Shown here: positions 46,794-60,204 of the stretch, piece after piece
Position numbering within the stretch: the first letter of the stretch is position 1
How the letters are laid out: each line of letters opens with the position of its first letter
Assembly: GCA_029964075.1 (NCBI GenBank)
Contig: CM057133.1
Location: 12,362,699 to 12,426,698 of the forward strand
Length of the DNA: 64,000 nucleotides
Direction of reading: 5' to 3'
Source of the DNA: Patiria pectinifera
Taxonomy: Eukaryota; Echinodermata; Asteroidea; Valvatida; Asterinidae
The notes under the pieces: model-generated
Database searches by the model: none
What the model saw: the letters and a program-made list of their open reading frames with translations, nothing else
What the model was told of the DNA's origin: nothing
Program-made: the position numbers and the translations under genes

Positions 46794-49234
46794 ATGTTAG
46801 ATCCTCCCATGTACATGTACATGCAAATCCCAAATCAGCTCGCGGGACAAAATTCTCATTCAGTCGGTTAATTAACCCTCCTATGGTAACATGCATTGTC
46901 AGCCTGCTTATTACTTGGGTCAATATTGGTCAAGACCCCCATTGGTTTGTAAACAGTAGGCCAGGAGGTGAGGAAGAAAATGTTGACCATTGGTGACCTC
47001 TTACTAGCAAAGGGAGCCGGGGTTTGTCAAATATAAGTGTTCCTGTTGGCATACTTTTCGAAGCCCCATTTCGTCATTGTTTTCTTAGGAATGATGCTAT
47101 TTTAGGTGGGTAACTTCACAAGGTATTTGGTTCAAGTTCTTTCTTTCCTTTGAGCAAGATTTTCTCATAATAATTGGTATTATAATGTAGGTTTGTTTGA
47201 GGGTAGTTCATTTCGAAGAAGTAATATTCTGACCGTGTTGCTATCATCAAAGTGGTATGGTCCTAGTTTGGATTACTTTTCATCCAAGCCTCCACCAACC
47301 TGAGTTAACCCTTCCCCACCCCAACTCCCTGCTCTGACAAAGATCTAAACTACAAGTTAATATAGAACTTTAAATTAACTTTACCTCCTTGTTTGATATC
47401 ACAATTAATATTGTATACCACTGTCACCATAGTTAATAAAGTTTTTTCGGAATTATCTCCGGCATTTGAGGCACCAGAACTAGTGAACAGGATATTGAGT
47501 GGGAAATTACAAGGAGACTAGAACCAGTTTGTCAGATGGCAAATGGCCTGGACATGAAATTTAGTTTTCTAGAGAATACGCCCTCTCTCTTGTTGACAGC
47601 AGGAAAGCTTATTCCCTCATTAGCTCTGTGGGACTAATGAAGATGAATTTGACAGTCGACTTCCCCCACTCTGACTTTGTCAGTTGCTGCATCAATTAAG
47701 GTAGAAGCATTGTGTATATAACAAATGATGGCTGTGCTACACATTCAAAATGAAGGCCATCTATTAATGTCTAGATGCGGCAGGGTCGCGCAGTTTGCAC
47801 GACTGAGATTTCGTAGGAGAGATAATATTTTCTGCTGTGCAGGAAGCTCCTGATCTGTACTGCCGGCAAAATCTGAACTTTTCTCCTATCATTGTATTGC
47901 TTGTTATCTGCACTTTTTGGTACCTCGTTGTGACTTTGTCAATGGACAACTTTGCCCTTCACTGATGTAATTTTGTAAGCACTGTACACTGTGCACAACT
48001 TGTGAGGAAATAGCTTGCTTAGGCTGGACTTGAACCAACGACCTCCTGCTTACTAGTTGAGATGTCTCAGCTCAACTACAGAGCTTGTCAGGGGTGGCTG
48101 TCTGATTCGCATTCCACACAGCGGCTGGAAATATACAGCATTGTGCACCCATAGAGGACACAAGCCTGAATGTTGTCATCAAAGTGCTGATGAACACTTC
48201 ATTTCGATACATTGTGATTAAAGCAAACAAGTATAGTCTGGAGAGGAAAGTCTGAGAAAAACTTAATCAGTCATCTTTTAGTCATTGAGGATGTCATGTA
48301 CATGTATTTGTAAGCCTTCAGCTACTGGTAGCGTGTCTTTTAGCTGAATCATCAGGTTGCTCGGAAAAAGTTGTCTACATACATTGTACATACATGTAGT
48401 TGAGCAAAAAGAACATTTTTAATGTGTTGACACATGGCATGCTTGGTACAGTTGTTCTGCAGTAGACCTTTCTTCTGGAACAATGGACATTTCCATGAGT
48501 GATTGAATTTCTTTCTACAGCAGTTTAATTCACTTGATTCTCCTGTGGACAAGCAGACAAGTTAGCACACCCAGAACCTCTACACTTCCTGACAGGTTTA
48601 CAGCGCTGTTATGTGCACCAGCGAATCTTCTTCACTTGGATTGAGACCAAGTGTATGATGAATGAAGAAAGCTAGATCCACTGATCACAAACTCGGACCA
48701 GGAAGTTAGGACCACCTACCATACTGGTTCTCTATAAGATGTAGTGTCATTTGCTGTATCAGTATCTTCTCTGTAACGGCAGTACTTCAAACAGAGGTGT
48801 ACTGGTACTTCACAAGACTTTTAATGACAGATGTCATGCAGTTTCCCAGCAGTTTCTCACAATGACGGTGCAGCTACCATTGCGATTGCAAATGTCATTC
48901 ATAAGCACTTTGGTTTCTCCATGCAGAATTGCACAGGACCTCCACAAAGAAAAGAACCTCCACAAAGTTTTCATGGTGAAAAAGCAACAAGATAAGTTGT
49001 TCGCTACTTTTGATTCGACAACTTCAGACCAACTGTACATTTGTTAATTTCTCATTTTTGTCGATCTGCCCTTGTGCAATATTCTACTGCCACAAAGCCC
49101 TTTTTTAATATAGGTTTATGAGTCATTGATTTGTGACTAGTTTGCTTTCATTTCTCACTGAACGTGCGCTACTTTACAAAATGAACTGAATTATAAAATT
49201 CCATCTTATAATGATTATGAAGAAACAGTGAACC

Positions 49235-50227
49235 ATGGAAACTAATGGAACTGATTCCCCTGACATACTGGTACCTTTGGGTCGTTTATCTCAAGCATTG
49301 CTGATAATCTTTATACCTCTGGCTTTTATTAGTCTATTGATCCATTGCTATATCATTTTCTCAGTTATTTTCAACAGAACTCTGCACAGTGCGTCAAATT
49401 ACTTACTTGCCAATCTTTGTACATCAGTTGTATTTTCAAACTTATTTTGCATAGTTTTAATGTTTCACTTTCTGTCGCCAGTATATAGTGGATTTTCGAG
49501 CACCACAATTTTACAGACACATTACATTTATTTCATTCCTATCGTGTTTGTTTCGATTTCCTTTATATTAAGCTCTGCCGTTGTTGCCGGTGACCGCTTT
49601 GTCAAAGTGGCCCATCCATTGAGATATTTGGGCTTCATGACTGATAAGACTTGCGGCTGTCTCATAGGTGCTTGCTGGGTTCTGTCCGTTATTGTTTCTT
49701 CATGTTTTGCTGCTGTGTTTCTCACTAGTGAAGTAAATGTCTCTGCGGCTAATAGTACCACATACTATATTGAAGCCATAATATCGAGCCCTCCTAATCA
49801 TATTTTTGCCATATTTTTCACTGTCATCATTGTCCTGGGTCTACTGATTATTGATGGGTTTGTGCTGGGTTTGTTGCGCATTGCCAGAGAACAGCGGCGA
49901 AAAATACAAAACGAGCTCAACATGCTGCCAAACATTGGCGCTAACAGAGTCCAACAGCTAGGACAGGGCTCCAACAAAACCATCAGATACATCCTTTACC
50001 TGGGTTCTTACACTTTGGCCTGGTTACCCTTTGCCATTATGTTCAACATGGTCATCTTCTCAAAGATTGATGACTTGAGAACAAGCATGGGTATTTTAAT
50101 GGGGTTACTTTTGCTGGCACTTTTCCAGTTGATGTACGGTACGCTTTTCCTGACATTTATGCAGGAAGAGCACAGGAAAGTTCTGCAAAGCACATGGCAA
50201 GCTCTTGTTCAGAAACTAAAGTGTTAG
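49235..50227 (+). CDS. Intronless olfactory-receptor-like GPCR (group 2, R8)
   Basis: 330 aa. The N-terminus TDSPDILVPLGRLSQALLIIF combines an R6-like start with an R4-like TM1. TM2-ECL1 (FCIVLMFHFLSPVYSGFSST) and TM3 are R4-like with private changes (FSNLFCI, HFLSPVYSG). EAIISSPPN in ECL2 and SKIDDLRTSMGILM in ECL3 are shared with R10. The DNA from about 47700 to 49050 is nearly identical to that upstream of R5, so the 5' flank and the coding part have different histories. Upstream ORF MKKQ at 49217-49231, extendable to 49211 (MIMKKQ), ends 3 nt before the start. Confidence 0.92.
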   Translation: METNGTDSPDILVPLGRLSQALLIIFIPLAFISLLIHCYIIFSVIFNRTLHSASNYLLANLCTSVVFSNLFCIVLMFHFLSPVYSGFSSTTILQTHYIYFIPIVFVSISFILSSAVVAGDRFVKVAHPLRYLGFMTDKTCGCLIGACWVLSVIVSSCFAAVFLTSEVNVSAANSTTYYIEAIISSPPNHIFAIFFTVIIVLGLLIIDGFVLGLLRIAREQRRKIQNELNMLPNIGANRVQQLGQGSNKTIRYILYLGSYTLAWLPFAIMFNMVIFSKIDDLRTSMGILMGLLLLALFQLMYGTLFLTFMQEEHRKVLQSTWQALVQKLKC

Positions 50228-52676
50228 ATGTTAGATCCTCCCATGTACATGCAAACCCCAAATCAGCTCGCGGGACAAAATTTTCATTCAGTCGGTTAAT
50301 TAACCCTCCTATGGTAACATGCATTGTCAGCCTGCTTATTACTTGGGTCAATATTGGTCAAGACCCCCATTGGTTTGTAAACAGTAGGCCAGGAGGTGAG
50401 GAAGAAAATGTTGACCATTGGTGACCTCTTAAGCAAAGGGAGCCGGGGTTTGTCAAATATAAGTGTGCCTGTTGGCATACTTTTCAAAGCCCCATTTCGT
50501 CATTGTTTTCTTAGGAATGATGCTATTTTAGGTGGGTAACTTCACAAGGTATTTGGTTCAAGTTCTTTCTTTCCTTTGAGCAAGATTTTCTCATAATAGT
50601 TGGTATTATAATGTAGGTTTGTTTGAGGGTAGTTCATTTCGAAGAAGTAATATTCTGACCGTGTTGCTATCATCAAAGTGGTATGGTCCTAGTTTGGATT
50701 ACTTTTCATCCAAGCCTCCACCAACCTGAGTTAACCCTCCCCCACCCCAACTTCCTGCTCTGACAAAGATCTAAACTACAAGTTAATATAGTACTTTAAA
50801 TTCATTTTACTTCCTTGTTTGATATCACAATTAATATTGTATACCACTGTCACCATAGTTAATAAAGTTTGCGGAATTATCTCCAGCATTTGAGGCATCA
50901 GAACTAGTGAACAGGATATTGAGTGGGAAATTACAAGGAGACTAGAACCAGTTTGTCAGATGGCAAATGGCCTGGACACAAAATTAAGTTTTCAAGAGAA
51001 TACGCCCTCTCTCTTGTTGACAGCAGGAAAGCTTATTCCCTCATTAGCTCTGTGGGACTAATGAAGATGAATTTGACAGTCGACTTCCCCCACTCTGACT
51101 TTGTCAGTTGCTGCATCAATTAACCAGTAGGTAGAAGCATTGTGTATACAACAAATGGTGGGTGTGTTACACATTCAAAATGAAGGCCATTTATCAATGT
51201 CTAGATGCGGCAGGATCGCGCAGTTTGCACGACTGAGATTTCGTAGGAGAGATAATATTTTCTGCTGTGCAGGAAGCTCCTGATCTGTACTGCTGGCAAA
51301 ATCTGAACTTTTCTCCTATCATTGTATTTGCTTGTTATCTGCACTTTTTGGTACCTCGTTGTCAATGGACAACTTTGCCCTTCACTGATGTTACTTTGTA
51401 AGCACTGTAAACTCTGACAACTTGTGAGGAAATAGTTTGCTTAGGCTAGACTTGAACCAACGACCTCCTGCTTACTAGTTGAGATGTCTCAGCTCAACTA
51501 CAGAGCTTGTCAGTGGTGGCTGGCTGATTGGCATTCCACGCAGCGGCTGGAAATATACAGCATTGTGCACCCATAGAGGGCACAAGCCTGAATGTTGTCA
51601 TCAAAGTGCTGATGAAAACTTCGTTTGAATTCATTGTGATTAAAGCAAACAAGTATAGTCTGGAGAGGAAAGTCTGAGAAAAACTTCATCAGTCATCTTT
51701 TAGTCATTGAGGATGTCATGTACATGTATTTGTAAGCCTTCAGCTACCGGTAGCGTGTCTGTCAGCTGAATCATCAGGTTGCTCGGAAAAAGTTGTCTCT
51801 ATACATGTACATTGTACATACATGTAGTTGAGCAACAAAAACATTTTTAATGTGTTGACACTTGGCATGCTTGGTATACTTGTTCTGCAGTAGGCTTTTC
51901 TTCTAGAACAATGACCATTTCCATGAGCGATTGAATTTCTTTCTACTGCAGTTTAATTTTCTTGATTCTCCTGTGGACAAGCAGACAAGTTAGCACACCC
52001 AGAACCTCTACACTTCCTGACAGGTTTACAGCGCTGTTATGTGCACCAGCGAATCTTCTTCACTTGGATTGAGGCCGAGTGTATGGTGAATGAATAAAGC
52101 TAGATCCACTGATCACAAACTCGGACCAAGAAGTTTGGACCACCTACCATACTGGTTCTCTATATGACCCACCATCGTTTGCTGTATCAGTATCTTCTCT
52201 GTAACGGCAGTACTTCAAACAGAGGTGTACTTCACAAGACTACTAATGACAGAATATGTCATGCAGTTTACCAGCAATTTCTTTCAATGACGGTGCAGCT
52301 ACCATTCACATTTCACAAGCATTATCATTCACAAGCACTTTGGTTTCTCCATGCAGAATTGCACAGGACCAAGTGAAAATTTGACAACAGCGTTGGACTC
52401 AAACATCACAGCTGTTGAAAAGAACCTCCACAAAGTTCTCATGGCAAAAAAGCAACAAGATAAATTGTTCGCTACTTTTGATTCGACAACTTCAGACCAA
52501 CTGTACATTTGTTAATTTCTCATTTTTGTCGATCTGTCCTTGTGCAATATTCTACCGCCACAAAGGTTTCTTTTAACATTGGTTTATGAGTCATTGATTT
52601 GTGACTAGTTTGCTTTCATTTCTCACTGAACGTGAGCTACTTAAAAATGAACTGAATATGAAGAAACAAGTGAACC

Positions 52677-53674
52677 ATGGAAACTAATGGAACTGATTCC
52701 CCTGACATACCGGTACCTTTGGGTCCTTTATCTCATGCATTGGAAGTAATTTTTATACCCTGGCTTTTATTAGTCTGTTGATCCATTTCTATATCATTTT
52801 CTCAGTTATTTTCAACAGAACTCTGCACAGTGCGTCAAATTACTTACTTGCCAATCTGTGTACATCAGTTGTATTTTCAAACTCATTTTGCATAGCTTAT
52901 ATGTGTTTCCTCCTGCTCTCAGTTTCAGTTGATATTGAATTTTCGAGCCCCACAATTTTACAGACACATAACATTTTTTCTATTCCTATTGTGTTTGTTA
53001 CGGTTTCCTTTATGTCCAGCTCCGCCGCTGTTGCCGGTGACCGCTTTGTCAAAGTGGCCCATCCATTGAGATATTTGGGCTTCATGACCGATAAGACTTG
53101 CGGCTGTCTCATAGGTGCTTGCTTGGTTCTGTCCGTTATTGTTTCTTCATGTTTTGCTGCTGTGTTTCTCACTAGTGAAGTAAATGTCTCTGCGGCTAAT
53201 AGTACCACATACTATATTGTAGCCCTAAGACCAAGCCCTCCTAATCATATTTTTGCCATATTTTTCACTGTCATCATTGTCCTAGGTCTACTGATTATTG
53301 ATGGGTTTGTGCTGGGTTTGTTGCGCATTGCCAGAGAACAGCTGCGAAAAATACAAAACGAACTCAACATGCTGCCAAACATTGGTGCAAACAGAGTCCG
53401 ACAGCTAGGACAGGGCTCCAACAAAACTATCAGATACATCCTTTACCTGGGGTCTTACACTTTGGTCTGGTTACCCATTGCCATTATATTCCCTGTTTTC
53501 ATCTTTTCATGGAAAATTGACTTTGCAATAAACACAGATATTGCAATGGGGTTCCTATTGGTGTCAGTTTTCCAGGTGATGTACGGTACGCTTTTCCTGA
53601 CATTTATGCAGGAAGAGCACAGGAAAGTTCTGCAAAGCACATGGCAAGCTCTTGTTCAGAAACTTAAGTGTTAG
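52677..53674 (+). pseudogene. Frameshifted olfactory-receptor-like GPCR (group 2, R9)
   Basis: The normal start ACCATGG is at 52677, but one C is missing from the run in 'tataccctgg' near 52757 (intact units have four C). Reading from the start, the frame leaves the family sequence at about residue 28 and stops at TGA about ten codons later. The remaining frame is open from TM1 to the stop at 53674 and otherwise matches R3 up to TM6 and R5 after it (FPVFIFSWKIDFAINTDIAMG), with one further change, REQLRKI in IL3. It could be a pseudogene, a segregating null allele, or a homopolymer sequencing error. Upstream ORF at 52658-52687. Confidence 0.85.
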
Positions 53675-55814
53675 ATGTTAGATCCTCCCATGTGCATGCA
53701 AACCCAGCTCGCGGGACATGATTCTCATTCAGTTGGTAAATGTACCGGTAGGTGACGTTGAGATCCCAGTGGATGTGTAAGCTTCGAAGTATGATTTGAA
53801 GAATATTGTCATTTTTTTTATAAGTGGCACACTTTGCAAAGCCCTTTTCATCATTGTTTGCTTATGAAGGATTTTAAATTAAGGGGTGGATAACTTCACA
53901 ATGTATTTACCGGTAGTTCTAGTTCTTTCTTTCCTTTGAGCAATATTTTTTTCATTAAATTTGTACAGTGTAGGTTGGTTGCAGGCTAATTCATTTGCTA
54001 AGAAGTAGGCCTAGTATTCTGACCTTGTCGGTATCATCAAAGTGGTATTGGTCTTAGTTTAGATTAGTTTTAATAAAATCCTCCACCAACCTGAATCACC
54101 CCCACCCTATCTTACAGAGATCTAAACTACATGTTAAATTAGTATTTCAAACTTACCTCTCTGTTTGATATCACAATTAATCTTGTATACCACTGTCACC
54201 ACGGTTAATAAAGTTTTCTGGATTATCTCCGGCATTTGAGGCATCAGAACTAGTGAACAGAGACTAGAACCAGTTTGTCAGATGGCAAATGGCCTGGACA
54301 CAAAATTTAGTTTTCTAGAGAATACGCCCTTTCTCTTGTTGACAGCAGGAAAGCTTATTCCCTCATTAGCTTTGTGGGACTAATGAAGATGAATTTGACA
54401 GTCGACTTCCCCCACTCTGACTTTGTCAGTTGCTGCATCAATTAAGGTAGAAGCATTGTGTATATAACAAATGATGGCTGTGCTACACATTCAAAATGAA
54501 GGCCATCTATTAATGTCTAGATGCGGCAGGGCCGCGCAGTTTGCACGACTGAGATTTCGTAGGAGAGATAATATTTTCTGCTGTGCAGGAAGCTCCTGAT
54601 CTGTACTGCTGGCAAAATCTGAACTTTTCTCCTATCATTGTATTTGCTTGTTATCTGCACTTTTTGGTACCTCGTTGTGACTTTGTCAATGGACAACTTT
54701 GCCCTTCACTGATGTAACTTTGTAAGCATTGTACACTGTGCACAACTTGTGAGGAAATAGCTTGCTTAGGCTGGACTTGAACCAACAACCTCCTGCTTAC
54801 CAGTTGAGATGTCTCAGCTCAACTACAGAGCTTGTTAGGGGTGGCTGGCTGATTCGCATTCCATGCAGCGGCTGGAAATATACAGCACTGTGCACCCATA
54901 GAGGGCACAAGCCTGAATGTTGTCATCAAAGTGCTGATGAACACTTCGTTTGAATTCATTGTGATTCATGTTTACAAATCAAACAAGTATTCTGGAGAGG
55001 AAAGTCTGAGAAAAACTTCATCAGTCATCTTCTAGTCATTGAGGATGTCATGTACATGTATTTGTAAGCCTTCAGCTAGCGTGTCTGTCAGCTGAATCAT
55101 CAGGTTGCTCGGAAAAAGTTGTCTACATACATTGTACATACATGTAGTTGAGCAACAAGAACATTTTTAATGTGTTGACATTTGGCATGCTTGGTACAGT
55201 TGTTCTGCAGTAGACCTTTCTTCTGGAACAATGACCATTTCCATGAGCGATTGAATTTCTTTGTGCTGCAGTTTAATTCACTTGATTCTCCTGTGAACAA
55301 GCAGACAAGTTAGCACACCCAGAACCTCTACACTTCCTGACAGGTTTACAGCGCTGTACACCAGTTGATCTTCTTCACTTGGATTGAGGCCGAGTTTATG
55401 ATGAATGAAGAAAGCTAGATCCACTGGTCGCAAACTCGGACCAAGGAAATTTGGACCACCCACCATACTGGTTCTCCATATGACCTACCATCGTTTGCTG
55501 TATCAGTATCTTCTATGTAACCGCAGTACTTCAAGCAGGGGTGTACTTTACAAGACTACTAAGGACAGAATATGTCATGCAGTTTCCCGGCAGTTTCTCA
55601 CAATGACCATGCACTTTTGATTTCTCATTTTTTTGCTGGTTGGTTGATTTTCACCGATTTGCCATTGTGCAATATTCACAAATTCACAAAGCCTTTTTGT
55701 ATTTCTTTTTGGATTTGTGAGACATTGATAGGCCTATGTGATATTTTTGCTTTCATTTCTCACTGAACGTGCGCTACTTTACAAAATGAACTGATTATGA
55801 AGAAGCAGTGAACC

Positions 55815-56801
55815 ATGGAAACTAATGGAACTGATTTCTTTGACATACCTTTGGGTCCTTTATCTCAAGCATTGCTAATAATCTTTATACCTCTGGCTTT
55901 TATTAGTCTATTGATCCATTGCTATATCATATTCTCAGTTATTTTCAACAGAACTCTGCACAGTGCGTCAAATTACTTACTTGCCAATCTTTGTACATCA
56001 GTTGTATTTTCAAACTCATTTTGCATAGTTTTAATGTTTCAGTTTTTGTCCCCAGTATATATTGAATTTTCGAGCACCACAATTTTACAGACACAATACA
56101 TTTATTTCATTCCTATCGTGTTTGTTTCGATTTCCTTTATATTAAGCTCTGCCGTTGTTGCCGGTGACCGCTTTGTCAAAGTGGCCCATCCATTGAGATA
56201 TTTGGGCTTCATGACCGATAAGACTTGCGGCTGTCTCATAGGTGCTTGCTGGGTTCTGTCCGTTATTGTTTCTTCATGTTTTGCTGCTGTGTTTCTCACT
56301 AGTGAAGTAAATATCTCTGCGGCTAATAGTACCACATACTATATTGAAGCCATAATATCGAGCCCTCCTAATCATATTTTTGCCATATTTTTCACTGTCA
56401 TCATTGTCCTGGGTCTACTGATTATTGATGGGTTTGTGCTGGGTTTGTTGCGCATTGCCAGAGAACAGCGGCGAAAAATACAAAACGAGCTCAACATGCT
56501 GCCAAACATTGGCGCTAACAGAGTCCAACAGCTAGGACAGGGCTCCAACAAAACCATCAGATACATCCTTTACCTGGGTTCTTACACTTTGGCCTGGTTA
56601 CCCTTTGCCATTATGTTCAACATGGTCATCTTCTCAAAGATTGATGACTTGAGAACAAGCATGGGTATTTTAATGGGGTTACTTTTGCTGGCACTTTTCC
56701 AGTTGATGTACGGTACGCTTTTCCTGACATTTATGCAAGAAGAGCACAGGAAAGTTCTGCAAAGCACATGGCAAGCTCTTGTTCAGAAACTAAAGTGTTA
56801 G
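55815..56801 (+). CDS. Intronless olfactory-receptor-like GPCR (group 2, R10)
   Basis: 328 aa. The 5' flank and residues 1 to about 165 equal R4. It then has NIS in place of NVS for the first ECL2 sequon, EAIISSPPN, NRVQQLGQG, and the KIDDLRTSMGILM ECL3 block of R8, one residue longer than the R4 block. Thus it joins an R4-type 5' half to an R8-type 3' half. Short upstream ORF MKKQ at 55797-55811. The 3' flank has a small deletion ('cctatgcattgtcag') relative to R2/R4-type flanks. Confidence 0.92.
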   Translation: METNGTDFFDIPLGPLSQALLIIFIPLAFISLLIHCYIIFSVIFNRTLHSASNYLLANLCTSVVFSNSFCIVLMFQFLSPVYIEFSSTTILQTQYIYFIPIVFVSISFILSSAVVAGDRFVKVAHPLRYLGFMTDKTCGCLIGACWVLSVIVSSCFAAVFLTSEVNISAANSTTYYIEAIISSPPNHIFAIFFTVIIVLGLLIIDGFVLGLLRIAREQRRKIQNELNMLPNIGANRVQQLGQGSNKTIRYILYLGSYTLAWLPFAIMFNMVIFSKIDDLRTSMGILMGLLLLALFQLMYGTLFLTFMQEEHRKVLQSTWQALVQKLKC

Positions 56802-59220
56802 ATGTTAGATCCTCCCATGTACATGCAAACCCCAAATCAGCTCGCGGGACAAAATTCTCATTCAGTGGGTTAATTAACCCTCCTATGCATTGTCAGCCTG
56901 CTTATTACTTGGGTCAATATTGGTCAAGACCCCCATTGGTTTGTAAACAGTAGGCCAGGAGGTGAGGACGAAAATGTTGACCATTGGTGACCTCTTAAGC
57001 AAAGGGAGCCGGGGTTTGTCAAATATAAGTGTGCCCGTTGGCATACTTTTCAAAGCCCCATTTCGTCATTGTTCTCTTATGAATGATGCTATTTTAGGTG
57101 GGTAACTTCACAAGGTATTTGGTTCAAGTTCTTTCTTTCCTTTGAGCAAGATTTTCTCATAATAGTTGGTATTATAATGTAGGTTTGTTTGAGGGTAGTT
57201 CATTTCGAAGAAGTAATATTCTGACCGTGTTGCTATCATCAAAGTGGTAGGCCTATGGTCCTAGTTTGGATTAGTTTTCCAAGGCTCCACCAACCTGAGT
57301 TAACCCTCCCCCACCCCAACTTCCTGCTCTGACAAAGATCTAAACTACAAGTTAATATAGTACTTTAAATTAATTTTACCTCCTTGTTTGATATCACAAT
57401 TAATATTGTATACCACTGTCACCATAGTTAATAAAGTTTTCGGAATTATCTCCGGCATTTGAGGCATCAGAACTAGTGAACAGGATATTGAGTGGGAAAT
57501 TACAAGGAGACTAGAACCAGTTTGTCAGATGGCAAATGGCCTGGACACAAAATTTAGTTTTCTAGAGAATACGCCCTCTCTCTTGTTGACAGCAGGAAAG
57601 CTTATTCCCTCATTAGCTCTGTGGGACTAATGAAGATGAATTTGACAGTCGACTTCCTCTACTCTGACTTTGTCAGTTGCTGCATCAATTTAGGTAGAAG
57701 CACTGTGTATACAACAAATGATGGCTGTGCTACACATTCAAAATGAAGGCCGTTTATTAATGTCTAGTTGTGGCAGGATTGCTCAGTTTGCGGGACTGAG
57801 ATTTCATAGAAGAGAGAATGTTTTCCGCTGCACAGGAAAAATCAGAACTTTTCTCATATCATAGTAATTGCTTGTTATCTGCGCTTTTTGGTACCTCGTT
57901 GTGACTCTGTCAACGAACAACAATTTAATATTGCATTTTGCCCTTCACTGATGTAACTTTGTAAGCACTGTACACTCTGACAACTTGTGAGGAAATAGCT
58001 TGCTTAGGCTGGACTTGAACCAACGACCTCCTGCTTACTAGTTGAGATGTCTCAGCTCAACTACAGAGCTTGTCAGGGGTGGCTGGCTGATTCTCATTCC
58101 AGGCAGCGGCTGGAAATATACAGCACTGTGCACCCGTAGAGGGCACAAGCCTGAATGTTGTCATCAAAGTGCTGATGAACACTTCGATTCAATACAATGT
58201 GATTCATTTACTCACAAAGCAAACAAGTGTATTCTGGAGAGGACAGTCTGAGAAAAACTTCATCAGTCATCTTCTAGTCATTGAGGATGTCATGTACATG
58301 TATTTTTAAGCCTTCAGCTTGCGTGTCTGTCATCTGAGCCATCAGCTTGCTCGGAAAAAGTTGTCTACATATTGTACATACATGTAGTTGAGCAACAAGA
58401 ATATTTTTAATGTGTTGACACTTGGCATGCTTGGTACAGTTGTTCTACAGTAGACCTTACTTCTAGAACAATGACCATTTCAATGAGCGATTAAATTTCT
58501 TTCTACTGCAGTTTAATTCACTTGATTCTCCTGTGGACAAGCAGACAAGTTAGCACACCCAGAACCTCTACACTTCCTGACAGGTTTACAGCGCTGTTAT
58601 GTGCACCAGCGAATCTTCTTCGCTTTGATTGTGGCCGAGTTTATGATGAATGAAGAAAGCTAGATCCACTGATCACAAACTCGGACCAAGGAAATTTGGA
58701 CCACCCACCATACTGGTTCTCTATATGACCTACTCTCATTTGCTGTATCAGTATCTTCTCTGTAACAGCAGTATCAAGCAGAGGTGTTTTACACTAGCAT
58801 TCTTAGGACAGAATATGTCATGCAGCTTCCTGCCAGTTTCTCACTATGACCATCCAGCTACCATTTGCGATTGCAAGCACTGTGGTTTCTCCATGCAGAA
58901 TTTCACAGGACCTGTGAAGATTGGACAATAGTGTCGAACTGAAAATAACCTCCGAAAAGTTTTAAAATTTCATGTTGGAAAATCAACGAGTTAATTGTTT
59001 GCGTATTTTGATTTGACAACTTAAAATCCAACTGTATATTGTTGAATTCTCATTTCTATTTTTCCTTCTTTTTGGGGGGGCTGGTTGGTGTAATTGATCT
59101 GCCATTGTGCAATTTTTATCATTCCATCGTTGAAAAGCCTTTTTGTTTACATTTGTGATTATACTTTGATTTCATCCCCCAGTGAACATGCATCTTCTAA
59201 TTATGACGAAACAGTGAACC

Positions 59221-60204
59221 ATGGAAACTAATGGAACTGATTTCCTTGACATAGACCTACAATCCAGTCAATTGGTTCGTGCATTGTTGGTAGCCATTAT
59301 ACCCCTGGCTTTTATTAGTCTATTGATCCATTGCTATATCATTTTCTCAGTTATTTTCAACAGAACTCTGCACAGTGCGTCAAATTACTTACTTGCCAAT
59401 CTTTGTACATCAGTTGTATTTTCAAACTCATTTTGCATAGTTTTTATGTGTCTCTTTCTGCTCCCAGTTTCAGTTTATATTGAATTTTCGAGCCCCACAA
59501 TTTTACAGACACATATAATTTTTTCTATTCCTATTGTGTTTGTTACACTTTCCTTTATGTCCAGCTCTGCCGTTGTTGCCAGTGACCGCTTTTTCAAAGT
59601 GGCCCATCCATTGAGATATTTGGGCTTCATGACCGATAAGACTTGCGGCTGTCTCATAGGTGCTTGCTGGGTTCTGTCCGTTATTGTTTCTTCATGTTTT
59701 GCTGCTGTGTTTCTCACTAGTGAAGTAAATCTCTCTGCGGCTAATAGTACCACATACTATATTGAAGCCCTAAGATCGAGCCCTCCTAATCATATTTTTG
59801 CCATATTTTTCACTGTCATCATTGTCCTAGGTCTACTGATTATTGATGGGTTTGTGCTGGGTTTGTTGCGCATTGCCAGAGAACAGCGGCGAAAAATACA
59901 AAACGAACTCAACATGCTGCCAAACATTGGCGCTAACAGAGTCCAACAGCTAGGACAGGGCTCCAACAAAACCATCAGATACATCCTTTACCTGGGGTCT
60001 TACACTTTGGCTTGGTTACCCTTTGCCATTATGTTCAACATGGATATTGACTTGGGAACAAGCATGGGTATTTTAATGGGGTTACTTTTGCTGGCACTTT
60101 TCCAGTTGATGTACGGTACGCTTTTCCTGACATTTATGCAGGAAGAACACAGGAAAGTTCTGCAAAGCACATGGCAAGCTCTTGTTCAGAAACTAAAGTG
60201 TTAG
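59221..60204 (+). CDS. Intronless olfactory-receptor-like GPCR (group 2, R11)
   Basis: 327 aa. The 5' flank is of the R1 type (shared 'caagcagaggtgttttacactagc' region, given here only in part) and the N-terminus is TDFLDIDLQSSQLVRALLV. TM2 to IL3 is of the R2 type. A 12-nt in-frame deletion removes four residues between TM6 and ECL3 (FNMDIDLGTS versus FNMVIFSNIDLGTS), which should shorten the outer end of TM6. Function may be altered. The upstream ORF at 59188-59217 has Thr in place of the first Lys (MTKQ). The 3' flank is of the R2 type. Confidence 0.9.
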   Translation: METNGTDFLDIDLQSSQLVRALLVAIIPLAFISLLIHCYIIFSVIFNRTLHSASNYLLANLCTSVVFSNSFCIVFMCLFLLPVSVYIEFSSPTILQTHIIFSIPIVFVTLSFMSSSAVVASDRFFKVAHPLRYLGFMTDKTCGCLIGACWVLSVIVSSCFAAVFLTSEVNLSAANSTTYYIEALRSSPPNHIFAIFFTVIIVLGLLIIDGFVLGLLRIAREQRRKIQNELNMLPNIGANRVQQLGQGSNKTIRYILYLGSYTLAWLPFAIMFNMDIDLGTSMGILMGLLLLALFQLMYGTLFLTFMQEEHRKVLQSTWQALVQKLKC

